A DNA stretch of 11,344 nucleotides from Burkholderiaceae bacterium (GCA_022701845.1 JAKONS010000389.1:1-11344), one strand, 5' to 3'. Numbered from the stretch's first letter, positions 1-7,657 are shown. Program-made: numbers and translations. Notes: generated by a model from the sequence alone, not told the origin.

Positions 1-1
1 A

Positions 2-1042
2 GCAGCAAACGGATGGACCCGCCGCGGTTTCGCCCTCGGCGCGGCGTCCCTCGCCTCGGCCGGCGGCCTGGCGGTGCCGCACTGGGCGCTGGCCCAGGGC
101 CGCGGCAAGGAGATCGTGGTGGGCGGCGCCGGCAGCCACAAGGCGTTTCTCGATCCGCTGATTCCGGTGTTCGAGAAGCAGACCGGCTGCAAGGTGCTGT
201 TCGAGGGCACCCGGTCGCTGGTGAACCTGGAGAAGATGGTCAGCAACCGCGCCAAGCCGTACATGTCGGTGGTGCTGATGGACGATCCGGTGATGATCCC
301 GGCGGTCAAGGAAGGCGTGCTGGAAAAGCTCACCGCTGCCGACATCCCCAGCCTGGCGAAGCTCAAGCCCGGCACGGTGCACATGGACGGCATGTGGGCC
401 AACTACATGCAGTCGATGACCGGCGTGGCCTTCAACACCGGCAAGCTCAAGCAGGTGCCGAGCTATGCGGCGCTGTGGGAGCCGGGCTTCAAGGGCAAGC
501 TGGTGATCCCGTCGCTGCAGAACACCGAGGGCCTGTCGATGTTCCTGGTGGCGGCGATGCTGGAAACCGGCAAGCCGTTGAAGGAAGCCCAGTACCAGCC
601 CGATGCCGCCTTCCGCAAGCTGAAGGCGCTCAAGCCCAACCTGCTGACCGTCTACACCCAGCTGCCGCAGGCGCTCAACCTGCTGGAGCAGGGCGAGGCC
701 ACCGCCATCGCCGGGATGATCGGCTACAACGCCTTCGACCGTAAATCCAAGGGCGCGCCGATCGATTTCGTGCTGCCCAGGGAAGGCGGCATGTCGATGC
801 CCAACGGCATCGCCAAGGTGAAGAACTGCCCCGAGCCGGCCCTGGCCAACGCCTTCATCGAAGCCATGCTGGGCGCCTGGCAGAAGCAGATCGCCGACAT
901 CTCGCTGGCGCTGCCCACCAATGCCGGGGTCGCCGCGCCGGCGGGCGTGCCCAAGGGCACGATTCTGATGCCCGACTGGGCCTACATCGCCGAGAACCGC
1001 AAGAGCTGGGTCGAGCGCTGGGACCGCGAGATGGCGATCTGA
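2..1042 (+). CDS. ABC transporter periplasmic substrate-binding protein (PotD-like), 5' partial
   Basis: The reading frame is open to the left edge, so the true start is upstream; 346 residues are visible. The first codons encode T-R-R-G-F-A-L followed by a hydrophobic Ala/Gly/Leu stretch and A-L-A before Q-G. This fits a twin-arginine (Tat) signal peptide cleaved after about nt 94. The GTG at 74 is an internal valine of that signal, not the start. The mature part begins with the beta-strand and loop KEIVVGGAGSHKAF and continues as a two-lobed binding protein of the spermidine/putrescine/iron type (extracellular solute-binding family), ending in the usual W-x-E-R-W-D region. Family proteins bind a small solute in the periplasm and deliver it to a PotB/PotC-type permease pair, both encoded downstream. 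The amidohydrolase gene starts 14 bases after the stop, so the two are almost certainly co-transcribed. The ligand is unknown; polyamine is only the family default. Confidence 0.9.
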   Translation, partial: AANGWTRRGFALGAASLASAGGLAVPHWALAQGRGKEIVVGGAGSHKAFLDPLIPVFEKQTGCKVLFEGTRSLVNLEKMVSNRAKPYMSVVLMDDPVMIPAVKEGVLEKLTAADIPSLAKLKPGTVHMDGMWANYMQSMTGVAFNTGKLKQVPSYAALWEPGFKGKLVIPSLQNTEGLSMFLVAAMLETGKPLKEAQYQPDAAFRKLKALKPNLLTVYTQLPQALNLLEQGEATAIAGMIGYNAFDRKSKGAPIDFVLPREGGMSMPNGIAKVKNCPEPALANAFIEAMLGAWQKQIADISLALPTNAGVAAPAGVPKGTILMPDWAYIAENRKSWVERWDREMAI

Positions 1043-1056
1043 GCCGGAGCGGCACG

Positions 1057-2583
1057 ATGGATGCGCAGCGCAACGAGGTGCGGATCGTCCGCGCGCCCTG
1101 GGTGGTCACCGGCGTGTCGGCGGCAGGCGAGCCCGAGGTGCTGGCTGACGCGGCGGTGGCGCATGCCGGCGGCCGGGTGCTGGCGGTGGACGGCTTCGCC
1201 GCGCTGGCTGCCCGCTATCCGGACGCGCCGGTGGCGCGGCACCCGCGCCACATGCTGCTGCCGGGCTTCGTCGACGCCCACCACCATGTCGGCCTGACGC
1301 CGCTGGCGCTCGGCTCGCCCGACCTGCCGCTGGAGCTGTGGTTCGCCAGCCGGCTGGCGGCGCGCGATGTCGATCCCTACCTCGACACGCTCTACGGCGC
1401 CTTCGACATGATCGCCTCGGGCATCACCTGCGTGCAGCACCTGCACCCGCGCTTCGCGGGCGGGCCGGAGCAGATGCACGCCGGCTGCACCCGGGTGCTC
1501 GACGCCTACCGCGCGGTCGGCATGCGGGCCTCGTTCGCCTATTCGCTGCGGGAGCAGAACCGCATCGTCTACGGCGACGACGCGGCCTTCTGCGCCAGCC
1601 TGCCGGCCGAGGTGGGCACCGCGCTGGCGGCGCAGCTGGCGCTGTCGACCCGGCCGCTCGCCGAGCAGCTGGCGCTGTACGAACGCCTGCGCGACGACAC
1701 CCGCGACAGCGATCTGCTGGGCATCCAGCTGGCGCCGGCCAACCTGCACTGGATGACCGACGACGGCCTGTGCACCGTGGCCGCCCGCGCCCGCGCCGAC
1801 GGCGTGCCGATGCACCTGCACCTGCTGGAGACCGGTTTCCAGCGCGAATACGCGCGGCGGCGCACCGGCATGGGCGCGGTGGCGCATCTGCACCGCCTCG
1901 GCCTGCTCGGCCCCGACCTGACGCTGGGCCACGCGGTGTGGCTGGATCCGGGCGACATCGACCTGCTGGCCCACAGCGGCACCTGCGTCTGCCACAACTG
2001 CAGCTCCAACCTGCGCCTGCGCAGCGGCACCGCGCCCCTGATGGCGCTGGCGCGCGCCGGGGTGACGGTGGCGCTGGGCATCGACGAGGCCGGCCTGAAC
2101 GACGACCGCGACATGCTGCAGGAGATGCGGCTGGCGCTGCGCCTGCACCGCCGGCCGGGTTTCGAGCCGGCCGACGTGCCCTCGACCGGGCAGGTGCTGC
2201 GCATGGCCACCGAACACGGCGCGGCCACCACACCGTTCCGCGGCCGGATCGGCCGGCTGGCGCCGGGCATGTGCTTCGACGCGGTGGCCTTCGACCTGCA
2301 TGCCGCCACCTGGCCCTACCAGGACAGCGCGGTGGCGCCGCTCGACGCGCTGCTGCAGCGGGCCCGCAAGGAACATGTCGACACCGTCTACATCGGCGGC
2401 GAGGCGGTCTACCGCGGCGGCCGCTTCCTGCATGTCGACCGCGACGCGGTGCTGGCGGAGATCGCCGAGGCGCTGGCCCGCCCGCTGACCGCGGCAGAGG
2501 AAAAGCGCCGCTGGCTGGCCGCCGCGACCCTGCCGCATGTCGCGGCTTTCTACGACGACTACGCATTCCCCGAAAGCGACTGA
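1057..2583 (+). CDS. Amidohydrolase, aminohydrolase/deaminase type (ATZ/TRZ, 8-oxoguanine/cytosine deaminase clan)
   Basis: A 508-residue cytosolic metal-dependent hydrolase. All metal and catalytic motifs of the subtype are visible: H75-x-H77 in the D-A-H-H-H strand end, H253-x-H255-x-x-E258, H292 in L-G-H-A-V-W, and D343 in G-I-D-E-A-G. The stretch H-N-C-S-S-N-L-R-L-R-S-G near residues 313-324 matches the family's H-N-P-S-S-N-L-x-L-x-S-G motif, with Cys in place of the usual Pro. Known members remove an amino (or substituted amino) group from aromatic N-heterocycles such as guanine, 8-oxoguanine, cytosine, or triazines. I infer that this one acts on the molecule imported by the flanking transporter. 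ATG 1057 is preceded by GGAG at 1046-1049, 7 bases away. The length of about 500 residues is slightly above the usual 440-480 because of a C-terminal tail. The exact substrate is not assignable. Confidence 0.88.
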   Translation: MDAQRNEVRIVRAPWVVTGVSAAGEPEVLADAAVAHAGGRVLAVDGFAALAARYPDAPVARHPRHMLLPGFVDAHHHVGLTPLALGSPDLPLELWFASRLAARDVDPYLDTLYGAFDMIASGITCVQHLHPRFAGGPEQMHAGCTRVLDAYRAVGMRASFAYSLREQNRIVYGDDAAFCASLPAEVGTALAAQLALSTRPLAEQLALYERLRDDTRDSDLLGIQLAPANLHWMTDDGLCTVAARARADGVPMHLHLLETGFQREYARRRTGMGAVAHLHRLGLLGPDLTLGHAVWLDPGDIDLLAHSGTCVCHNCSSNLRLRSGTAPLMALARAGVTVALGIDEAGLNDDRDMLQEMRLALRLHRRPGFEPADVPSTGQVLRMATEHGAATTPFRGRIGRLAPGMCFDAVAFDLHAATWPYQDSAVAPLDALLQRARKEHVDTVYIGGEAVYRGGRFLHVDRDAVLAEIAEALARPLTAAEEKRRWLAAATLPHVAAFYDDYAFPESD

Positions 2584-2589
2584 CACCAC

Positions 2590-3720
2590 ATGAGCGCATT
2601 GCAACTCCAGGGCATCGTCAAGCGCTACGGCGCCCAGCCGGTGGTCGACGGGCTCGACCTGTCGATCGCCTCCGGCGAATTCGTCTCCCTGCTGGGGCCC
2701 TCGGGCTGCGGCAAGACCACGCTGCTGCGCATCGTCGCCGGCCTGTCGGACTGCGACGCCGGCCGGGTGACGGTGGGCGGCGTCGACATGACCGCGCTGC
2801 CGGCGCACCGGCGCAACATCGGCGTGGTGTTCCAGAGCTATGCGCTGTTCCCGCACCTCACCGTCGGCGAGAACATCGCCTTCGGCCTGAAGGCGCGCGG
2901 CACGCCGCGCGGCGAGATCGCCGCCGGGGTGCAGGCGGCGCTGGCCTCGGTGCAGCTGCAGGCGCTGGCCGACCGGCCGATCTCGGCGCTGTCGGGCGGC
3001 CAGCAGCAGCGGGTGGCGGTGGCGCGCGCCATCGCCACCCGGCCGCGCCTGGTGCTGCTCGACGAGCCGCTGTCGGCGCTCGACCGCAAGCTGCGCGAGA
3101 CGATGCAGATCGAGCTGCGCCAGATGCTGCGCGACGCCGGCATGACCGCCATCTTCGTCACCCACGACCAGGACGAGGCGCTGGTGATGTCCGACCGGGT
3201 GGCGGTGATGAACCGCGGCCGGATCGAGCAGCTCAACACGCCCGAGGCGATCTATGCACGGCCCCGCACCCCGTTCGCGCTGAATTTCGTCGGCCTGTCC
3301 GCGCAGCTGCCGGGGCGGGTGATCGGCGGCGAGCACGGCCTGCTGGCCATCGCCACCGCCTGCGGCACGCTGCGCGCGCCGGCCGATGCCCGGCTGCCGG
3401 CCGGCACGCCGGTGCTGGTGGGTGTGCGGCCGGAGCTGATCGGCCTGTCGACCGACGATGCGCCGGCGACCGGCGGCATGAACCGGCTGTGGCTGCCGGT
3501 CGGCCAGACGGTGTACCGCGGCGCCAACCGGCTGGTGTATTTCGACCTGCCGGGCGACGCCGCGCCGCTGCCGGTGGAGATGCCCGCGCACGCCGGTGCC
3601 GCGCCGCAGCCGGGGCAGCGCATGGCGCTGTCGTGGCCGGTGGCCGACACGCTGGTGTTCGCGGTGGAAGAGCCGGCGCCGCCCCGGGCAGCGGCCCTCG
3701 CCGTGCCGGCCGGCGTTTGA
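2590..3720 (+). CDS. ABC transporter ATP-binding protein (PotA-like)
   Basis: The 376-residue ATPase subunit of the importer. It shows Walker A GPSGCGKTT (36-44), Q-loop Q82 in V-V-F-Q-S-Y-A-L-F-P, signature LSGGQ (134-138), Walker B LVLLDEP (154-160), D-loop SALD (162-165) and switch histidine H192 in T-H-D-Q-D-E-A. After about residue 235 comes a C-terminal TOBE-like regulatory domain containing V-G-V-R-P-E. This layout and length are typical of PotA/FbpC/CysA-type ATPases that power polyamine, iron or related importers at the inner face of the cytoplasmic membrane. The start lies 6 bases after the amidohydrolase stop with no strong Shine-Dalgarno sequence, so translation is probably coupled. 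The ATPase sits between the deaminase-like enzyme and the permeases, which ties that enzyme to the transporter. The subunit assignment is secure; the solute is not known. Confidence 0.95.
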   Translation: MSALQLQGIVKRYGAQPVVDGLDLSIASGEFVSLLGPSGCGKTTLLRIVAGLSDCDAGRVTVGGVDMTALPAHRRNIGVVFQSYALFPHLTVGENIAFGLKARGTPRGEIAAGVQAALASVQLQALADRPISALSGGQQQRVAVARAIATRPRLVLLDEPLSALDRKLRETMQIELRQMLRDAGMTAIFVTHDQDEALVMSDRVAVMNRGRIEQLNTPEAIYARPRTPFALNFVGLSAQLPGRVIGGEHGLLAIATACGTLRAPADARLPAGTPVLVGVRPELIGLSTDDAPATGGMNRLWLPVGQTVYRGANRLVYFDLPGDAAPLPVEMPAHAGAAPQPGQRMALSWPVADTLVFAVEEPAPPRAAALAVPAGV

Positions 3721-3725
3721 AGGAG
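3721..3725 (+). promoter_or_regulatory. Shine-Dalgarno sequence fixing the permease 1 start
   Basis: AGGAG directly follows the ATPase stop codon and lies 8 bases before ATG 3734. It decides the start of the first permease. The same frame is open back to 3596 and has an earlier ATG-type start inside the ATPase gene, but that extension would be Arg/Trp-rich shadow sequence with no permease character. Confidence 0.75.
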
Positions 3726-3733
3726 CGATCGCG

Positions 3734-4636
3734 ATGCCGTCGTCATCACTCCCCGCGCTGCCGGCCCCCGTCGCGCCGACTGGCGCCGCGCGGCCCGACC
3801 GCGTCGCCTGGCTGGCCGTGCCCGGCGCCGGCTACCTGGCGCTGGCCTTCGCGCTGCCGCTGGCGATCCTGCTGGCCACCAGCTTCCAGGACGCCGAGGG
3901 CCGCTTCGGCCTGCAGGGCTATACCGCGTTCTTCTCGGACGCGTTCAACGCCCAGGTGGTGTGGAACACGCTGAAGATCGCCTGCCTGGTGACGGCGATC
4001 TGCCTGCTCATCGGCTACCCGGTGGCCTTCGCGATGGCGCGCGCGCCGGTAGCGGTGCAGGGGCTGATGTTCCTGGCGCTGATCCTGCCGCTGTCGGTGG
4101 GGGTGATCGTCAAGAGCTTCGCCTGGACCATCCTGCTGCGCAGCAACGGCCTGGTGAACCAGGCGCTGATGGCCGCGGGCCTGGTCGACGAGCCGGTCAA
4201 GCTGCTGTTCAACGAACGCGGGCTGATCGTCGCCGCGGTGCATGTGTTTCTGCCCTTCATGGTGCTGCCGATCTTCACCGTGGCCCGGCAGATCGACTCG
4301 CGCCTGGCCGAAGCCGCGGCCACCCTGGGCGGGCGGCCGTTCTACACCCTGCGCACGGTGACCTGGCCGCTGTCGCTGCCGGGCGTGGTCACCGGCTGCG
4401 CTTTCGTTTTTTCGATGGCGGTGTCGATGTACGTGATTCCGGCGCTGCTGATCGGCGACCGCTATCAAACCCTGCCGGCCCTGATGGCGCGCGCCTACCT
4501 GTTCATGCGCGACCGGCAGTCCGGCTCGACGCTGGCGGTGGTGCTGCTGGCGATCGCGGTCGTCATCGTCGTCGGCAGCACTTGGCTCACCCGCCGGCTG
4601 CAGGCGCGTGTGCAGCCCACCGGAGCCACCGCATGA
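3734..4636 (+). CDS. ABC transporter permease (PotB-like)
   Basis: A 300-residue inner-membrane permease with about six transmembrane segments, roughly at 32-52, 76-100, 108-130, 163-183, 216-240 and 265-283. The cytoplasmic coupling (EAA) motif is clear at 193-213: E-A-A-A-T-L-G-G followed by T-W-P-L-S-L-P-G. The periplasmic loop after the first segment holds the F-x-L-x-x-Y-x-x-F-F pattern common in PotB-type proteins. Residues 1-30 are Pro/Ala-rich and presumably cytoplasmic. It pairs with the next gene product to form the channel that the PotA-like ATPase drives. The stop codon overlaps the next start (ATGA at 4633-4636), which indicates translational coupling and matched production of the two permeases. 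Confidence 0.93.
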   Translation: MPSSSLPALPAPVAPTGAARPDRVAWLAVPGAGYLALAFALPLAILLATSFQDAEGRFGLQGYTAFFSDAFNAQVVWNTLKIACLVTAICLLIGYPVAFAMARAPVAVQGLMFLALILPLSVGVIVKSFAWTILLRSNGLVNQALMAAGLVDEPVKLLFNERGLIVAAVHVFLPFMVLPIFTVARQIDSRLAEAAATLGGRPFYTLRTVTWPLSLPGVVTGCAFVFSMAVSMYVIPALLIGDRYQTLPALMARAYLFMRDRQSGSTLAVVLLAIAVVIVVGSTWLTRRLQARVQPTGATA

Positions 4637-5433
4637 GAAAGAAGCTGTCGATGCACCGCTGGGCCGGCGGCCTGCTGCTGGCGGCCACCGCCGTCTTCAT
4701 GCTGGCGCCGCTGGTGGTGGTGGCGCTGGTGTCGTTCAGCAACTCGTCGGTGTTCAACCTGCCGTCGGGCGACTGGTCGTGGCGCTGGTACGAGTCGATG
4801 CTGCGCAAGGACGGCCTGGGCGCCACCCTCACCCTGTCGGTGGCGGTGGCGGCGCTGGCCACGGTGGCCGCGCTGGTGCTGGGCACGCTGTGCGCCATCG
4901 CCATCGAGCAGGGCCGCTTCCGGGGGCGCGAGGCGCTGCTGGCGTTCCTGGTGTCGCCGCTGCTGATGCCGGGGCTGGTGATCGGCGTGGCGCTGCTGCA
5001 GGCGCTGCGCGCGCTCGGCATCACCGACGTCTTCTGGGCGCTGCTGGTGGGCCACATCGTCATCACGCTGCCCTATGTGACGCGCACGGTGCACGCCAGC
5101 CTGGCGCTGTTCGACATGCGTTTGATCGAGGCGGCGCAGACCCTCGGCCTGTCGCGCCGCAAGGCCCTGCTGCAGGTGATGGTGCCGGCGCTGGCGCCTG
5201 CCTTCATGACCTCCGGGCTGTTCGCCTTCCTGGCGTCGATGGACAACTATCCGATCTCGATCTTCCTCACCGACGCACGCAACAAGACGCTGCCGATCGA
5301 GATCCTGCATTACCTCGAAGAGTCGCCCGACCCGACCATCGCCGCCATTTCCACCTGCCTCATCCTGCTGGCGGTCGTCGTGCTGTTCATCGCCGAGCGG
5401 CTGGTGGGCATGCGGCGTCTGGCCCAGTTCTGA
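4633..5433 (+). CDS. ABC transporter permease (PotC-like)
   Basis: A 266-residue second permease subunit. The N-terminal segment (about 12-34) is followed by the loop S-F-S-N-S-S-V-F-N-L-P, close to the S-F-N-x-S pattern of PotC proteins, then W-R-W-Y. Further membrane segments lie near 66-90, 102-124, 131-153, 183-203 and 236-254. The EAA coupling motif is at 166-187: E-A-A-Q-T-L-G-L-S-R-R followed by V-M-V-P-A-L. The start overlaps the upstream permease stop, with GGAG at 4622-4625 as ribosome binding site. Earlier in-frame codons belong to a shadow frame of permease 1. Only two bases separate its stop from the next gene, so the hydrolase that follows is part of the same message. Confidence 0.93.
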   Translation: MRKKLSMHRWAGGLLLAATAVFMLAPLVVVALVSFSNSSVFNLPSGDWSWRWYESMLRKDGLGATLTLSVAVAALATVAALVLGTLCAIAIEQGRFRGREALLAFLVSPLLMPGLVIGVALLQALRALGITDVFWALLVGHIVITLPYVTRTVHASLALFDMRLIEAAQTLGLSRRKALLQVMVPALAPAFMTSGLFAFLASMDNYPISIFLTDARNKTLPIEILHYLEESPDPTIAAISTCLILLAVVVLFIAERLVGMRRLAQF

Positions 5434-5435
5434 CC

Positions 5436-6392
5436 ATGCATTCCAGCCTTTCCGCCTTCCCGCCCGTAGCCGCCGCTGCCGCGGCCGACCCCCGCGACTT
5501 CATCGGCTACGGCGAACATCCGCCGGCCGTGCGCTGGCCCGGCGGCGCCCGGGTGGCGGTGTCGTTCGTCGTCAACTTCGAGGAGGGCGCCGAGTTCTCG
5601 ATGACCGACGGCGACAGCCGCAACGAAGGCATCTACGAGGTGATCGACCCGCAGCCGGTGCCCGACCGCTGCATCGACAGCCATTTCGAATACGGCACCC
5701 GGGTGGCCTACTGGCGCATCGCCAGATTGTTCGCCGCGCACGGCGGGCAGTACACCCTGAGCGCCTGCGGCCGGGCGGTGGAGCGCTCGCCGTGGCTGGC
5801 GCGCCACGCGGCCGGGCAGGGCCACGAGGTATCGGCGCACGGCTGGCGCTGGGAAAAGAGCACCGACCTCACCCCCACGCAGGAAGCCGCCGCCATCGAG
5901 CGCACCCGCGACGCCATCGCCGCGGCGGTCGGCCGGCCGCCGGTGGGCTGGCACACCCGCTCCAACGCCACGCCGCACACCCGGCGCCTGCTGGCCGAGC
6001 GCGGTTTCCTCTACGACAGCGACGCCTACAACGACGACACGCCCTACCTGGTCGAAGCCGCCGGCCGGCCGCACCTGGTGCTGCCCTATGCGTTCGACAC
6101 CAACGACATGCAGTTCCAGAACACCCAGCGCTTCGGCACCGGCGACGATTTCGCGAACTATGTCTGCGCCGCCTACGACTGGCTGTGGCGCGAGGGCGCC
6201 GACCAGCCGCGCATGCTGTCGATCGGCTTGCACCTGCGCATGATCGGCCGGCCCGGGCGCATCGGCGCGCTGGAACGTATCCTGGCGCATATCGCAGCCC
6301 AGGGCGGCGGCTGGGTGGTGTCCCGCGAGACCATCGCGCGCCACTGGCTCGCCGCGGTCGCAGACCCCGCCAGAGAACATCCGAGCGCATGA
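5436..6392 (+). CDS. PuuE-like hydrolase, polysaccharide-deacetylase fold
   Basis: A 318-residue protein of the NodB/polysaccharide deacetylase fold, of the type that includes the metal-independent allantoinase PuuE. Recognisable blocks are D-F-I-G-Y-G-E-H-P-P (21-30), V-N-F-E-E-G-A-E (46-53), G-H-E-V-S-A-H-G-W-R-W-E (129-140), Y-D-S-D-A-Y-N-D-D-T-P-Y (193-204), L-P-Y-A-F-D-T-N-D-M (216-225) and I-G-L-H-L-R-M-I-G-R-P-G-R (263-275). The metal-binding D-D and H-x-x-x-H of true deacetylases are replaced by E-E and H-G-W-R-W, as in PuuE. The block usually reading roughly Y-T-G-R-T-G-P-N-T-R reads H-T-R-S-N-A-T-P-H-T-R here (173-183), so allantoin is not assured as substrate. It probably opens a C-N bond in a ring or amide made by the upstream amidohydrolase (inference). 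The first 20 residues are an Ala-rich extension. The next gene overlaps its stop by ATGA. Confidence 0.85.
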   Translation: MHSSLSAFPPVAAAAAADPRDFIGYGEHPPAVRWPGGARVAVSFVVNFEEGAEFSMTDGDSRNEGIYEVIDPQPVPDRCIDSHFEYGTRVAYWRIARLFAAHGGQYTLSACGRAVERSPWLARHAAGQGHEVSAHGWRWEKSTDLTPTQEAAAIERTRDAIAAAVGRPPVGWHTRSNATPHTRRLLAERGFLYDSDAYNDDTPYLVEAAGRPHLVLPYAFDTNDMQFQNTQRFGTGDDFANYVCAAYDWLWREGADQPRMLSIGLHLRMIGRPGRIGALERILAHIAAQGGGWVVSRETIARHWLAAVADPAREHPSA

Positions 6393-7105
6393 GAGATATC
6401 GAGGAAACCGTCTACACCACCGTGTCGCGCGCCCTGCTGGCGGGCCGCCTGACGCCGGGCACGCCGCTGCGCGAATCGGCCCTGGCCGAGGTGTTCGGCA
6501 TCAGCCGGGAGCGCATTCGCAAGATATTGCAGCGCCTGGGCACCAACCGGCTGATCGAGCTGGTGCCCAACCGGGGCGCTTTCGTGGCCGCGCCGTCGCT
6601 GGAGCAGGCCCGGGAGATCTACGAGGCGCGACGCATCGTCGAAACCGGCATCGTCAGCCACCTGGCGCCCACCCTGGCGCCGGCCGAAGCGCAGCGGCTC
6701 GAGCGGCACCTGCAGCGCGAGACCGAGGCGGTGGCGGCCGGCGACCGGGCGGAGTCGGTGCGCTTGTCGGCCGAGTTCCATACGGTGCTGGCCGCCGCCA
6801 CCGGCAACCACTACCTGGTGCAGCAGATGCAGGAACTGGTCAGCCGCACCTCGATGCTGGTTGCCGCCTACGAGGCCGCCGGTGCCGCGCAGTGCGCCTG
6901 CGATGAACATCGCGACATCTTCAGCGCGCTGATCCGCGGAGACAGCGCCGGCGCGGCCAAGGCGATGCGGTCGCATCTGTCGCTGGTGGAGACCCGGTTG
7001 AGGCCGCGGGTGCAGGAGACGAACCACGACGCGGCGCAGGTGCTGCGCGAAATCTGGGCCGAGGTCGCCGCCAGCAGCGATACCGGGGTGGCGAACGTCG
7101 GCTGA
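6389..7105 (+). CDS. GntR-family transcriptional regulator, FCD type
   Basis: A 238-residue regulator. The N-terminal winged helix-turn-helix (about 1-68) carries the family patterns L-x-x-G-R-L-x-P-G-x-x-L-R-E-S-A-L-A and V-F-G-I-S-R-E-R-I-R-K-I-L-Q-R-L, followed by the wing V-P-N-R-G-A-F-V-A. The rest (about 74-215) is an all-helical FCD ligand-binding domain with E-F-H131, N140, E-H174-R-D-I-F-S-A-L and M-R-S-H196-L. The aspartate normally four residues before the first metal histidine is Ser127 here, so metal binding may be altered. Such proteins usually repress catabolic genes until a pathway metabolite binds. Its start overlaps the hydrolase stop (ATGA, 6389-6392), so it probably controls this operon from its last position. 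No operator can be tested because the operon promoter lies left of the window. Confidence 0.92.
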   Translation: MRDIEETVYTTVSRALLAGRLTPGTPLRESALAEVFGISRERIRKILQRLGTNRLIELVPNRGAFVAAPSLEQAREIYEARRIVETGIVSHLAPTLAPAEAQRLERHLQRETEAVAAGDRAESVRLSAEFHTVLAAATGNHYLVQQMQELVSRTSMLVAAYEAAGAAQCACDEHRDIFSALIRGDSAGAAKAMRSHLSLVETRLRPRVQETNHDAAQVLREIWAEVAASSDTGVANVG

Positions 7106-7109
7106 AGCC

Positions 7110-7127
7110 CGCCGCGACCGGTCGGCG
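7110..7127. terminator. Possible hairpin between convergent genes
   Basis: CGCCG at 7110-7114 pairs with CGGCG at 7123-7127, and the interior contains the palindrome CGACCGGTCG (7115-7124). It sits in the 25-base gap between the stop of the GntR-type gene and the stop of the putative minus-strand gene, where a shared terminator would be expected. There is no T-tract on either side, so it may simply be GC-rich sequence. Confidence 0.25.
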
Positions 7128-7130
7128 TCG

Positions 7131-7529
7131 TCAGAAGCCGGCGTTCATCCACCACACCGTGAGCAAGCCGCAGACGGTCAGCACGGCGGCAGTGCTCAGC
7201 ACCCAGTTGTTCGATCGTGGGGAAGGCTGTAGTGCCGCTTCGGCCCCCGGCATGTGGGCCGACCGGTTCGCAGCGGACTCTTCCGGGACGGCGTGCGCGA
7301 CGGTAGGCGCGAAAGGCAGAACTGCGGCGGCTCCACGCTGCGGAACACGGCCGGTCCGGGGCGCATGCAACGGATGCACCGATCGAACCGAGGTACGTCG
7401 TTCGACGGCAGGCGCTGTCGATTCGATGCGTGCACAGATCTCGGAATCCTCGAAGTCTTGCCTGGCGCGGATACGGTGGCGGGTGGGTTGGGGTGGTGGA
7501 ACGGAATCGCGCCAGGGCTGTTGGGTCAT
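7131..7529 (-). CDS. Putative protein with one C-terminal membrane segment, unknown function
   Basis: Reading leftwards from ATG at 7529, this frame gives 132 residues that I do not recognise. The first 105 are polar, rich in Pro, Arg, Ala and Ser, and look disordered. The end is different: N-N-W-V-L-S-T-A-A-V-L-T-V-C-G-L-L-T-V-W-W (about 106-126) is a clean hydrophobic helix followed by M-N-A-G-F and the stop. It would make a tail-anchored inner-membrane protein. The well-placed membrane helix and the position convergent with the regulator gene (25 bases between stops) favour a real gene. The lack of a good ribosome binding site and the low-complexity body argue against it. An overlapping plus-strand frame (7159-7722) has no such helix and looks like a shadow. 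If this call is wrong, 7106-7670 holds nothing else I can identify. Confidence 0.45.
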   Translation of the reverse strand: MTQQPWRDSVPPPQPTRHRIRARQDFEDSEICARIESTAPAVERRTSVRSVHPLHAPRTGRVPQRGAAAVLPFAPTVAHAVPEESAANRSAHMPGAEAALQPSPRSNNWVLSTAAVLTVCGLLTVWWMNAGF

Positions 7530-7657
7530 GCGAAGAGCTTGGCGGTGGGAGCCGTGCGCCGGCGTCCGGCATCGGAGGCGGCTGCCTGTAGGAAATCGGC
7601 CGAATCACTGCGGGCCTATGGCCTTGAACACCAGTCCAACGTCATGCCAACATACGC

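Noticed and set aside
982..3591. An 869-codon open frame on the minus strand covering the amidohydrolase and ATPase genes
   Set aside because: It is antisense to two genes with full motif sets, its product is a low-complexity His/Arg/Gln/Ala string, and long antisense frames are common at this GC content.
1338..3974. An 878-codon open plus-strand frame across amidohydrolase, ATPase and permease
   Set aside because: It is an Arg/Ala/Gly-rich shadow frame with no domain pattern, overlapping three convincing genes.
4608..5435. Extension of the PuuE-like gene upstream through the second permease
   Set aside because: The frame is open, but the extra residues are shadow sequence of the permease; the family's conserved D-F-I-G-Y-G block starts 20 residues after ATG 5436.
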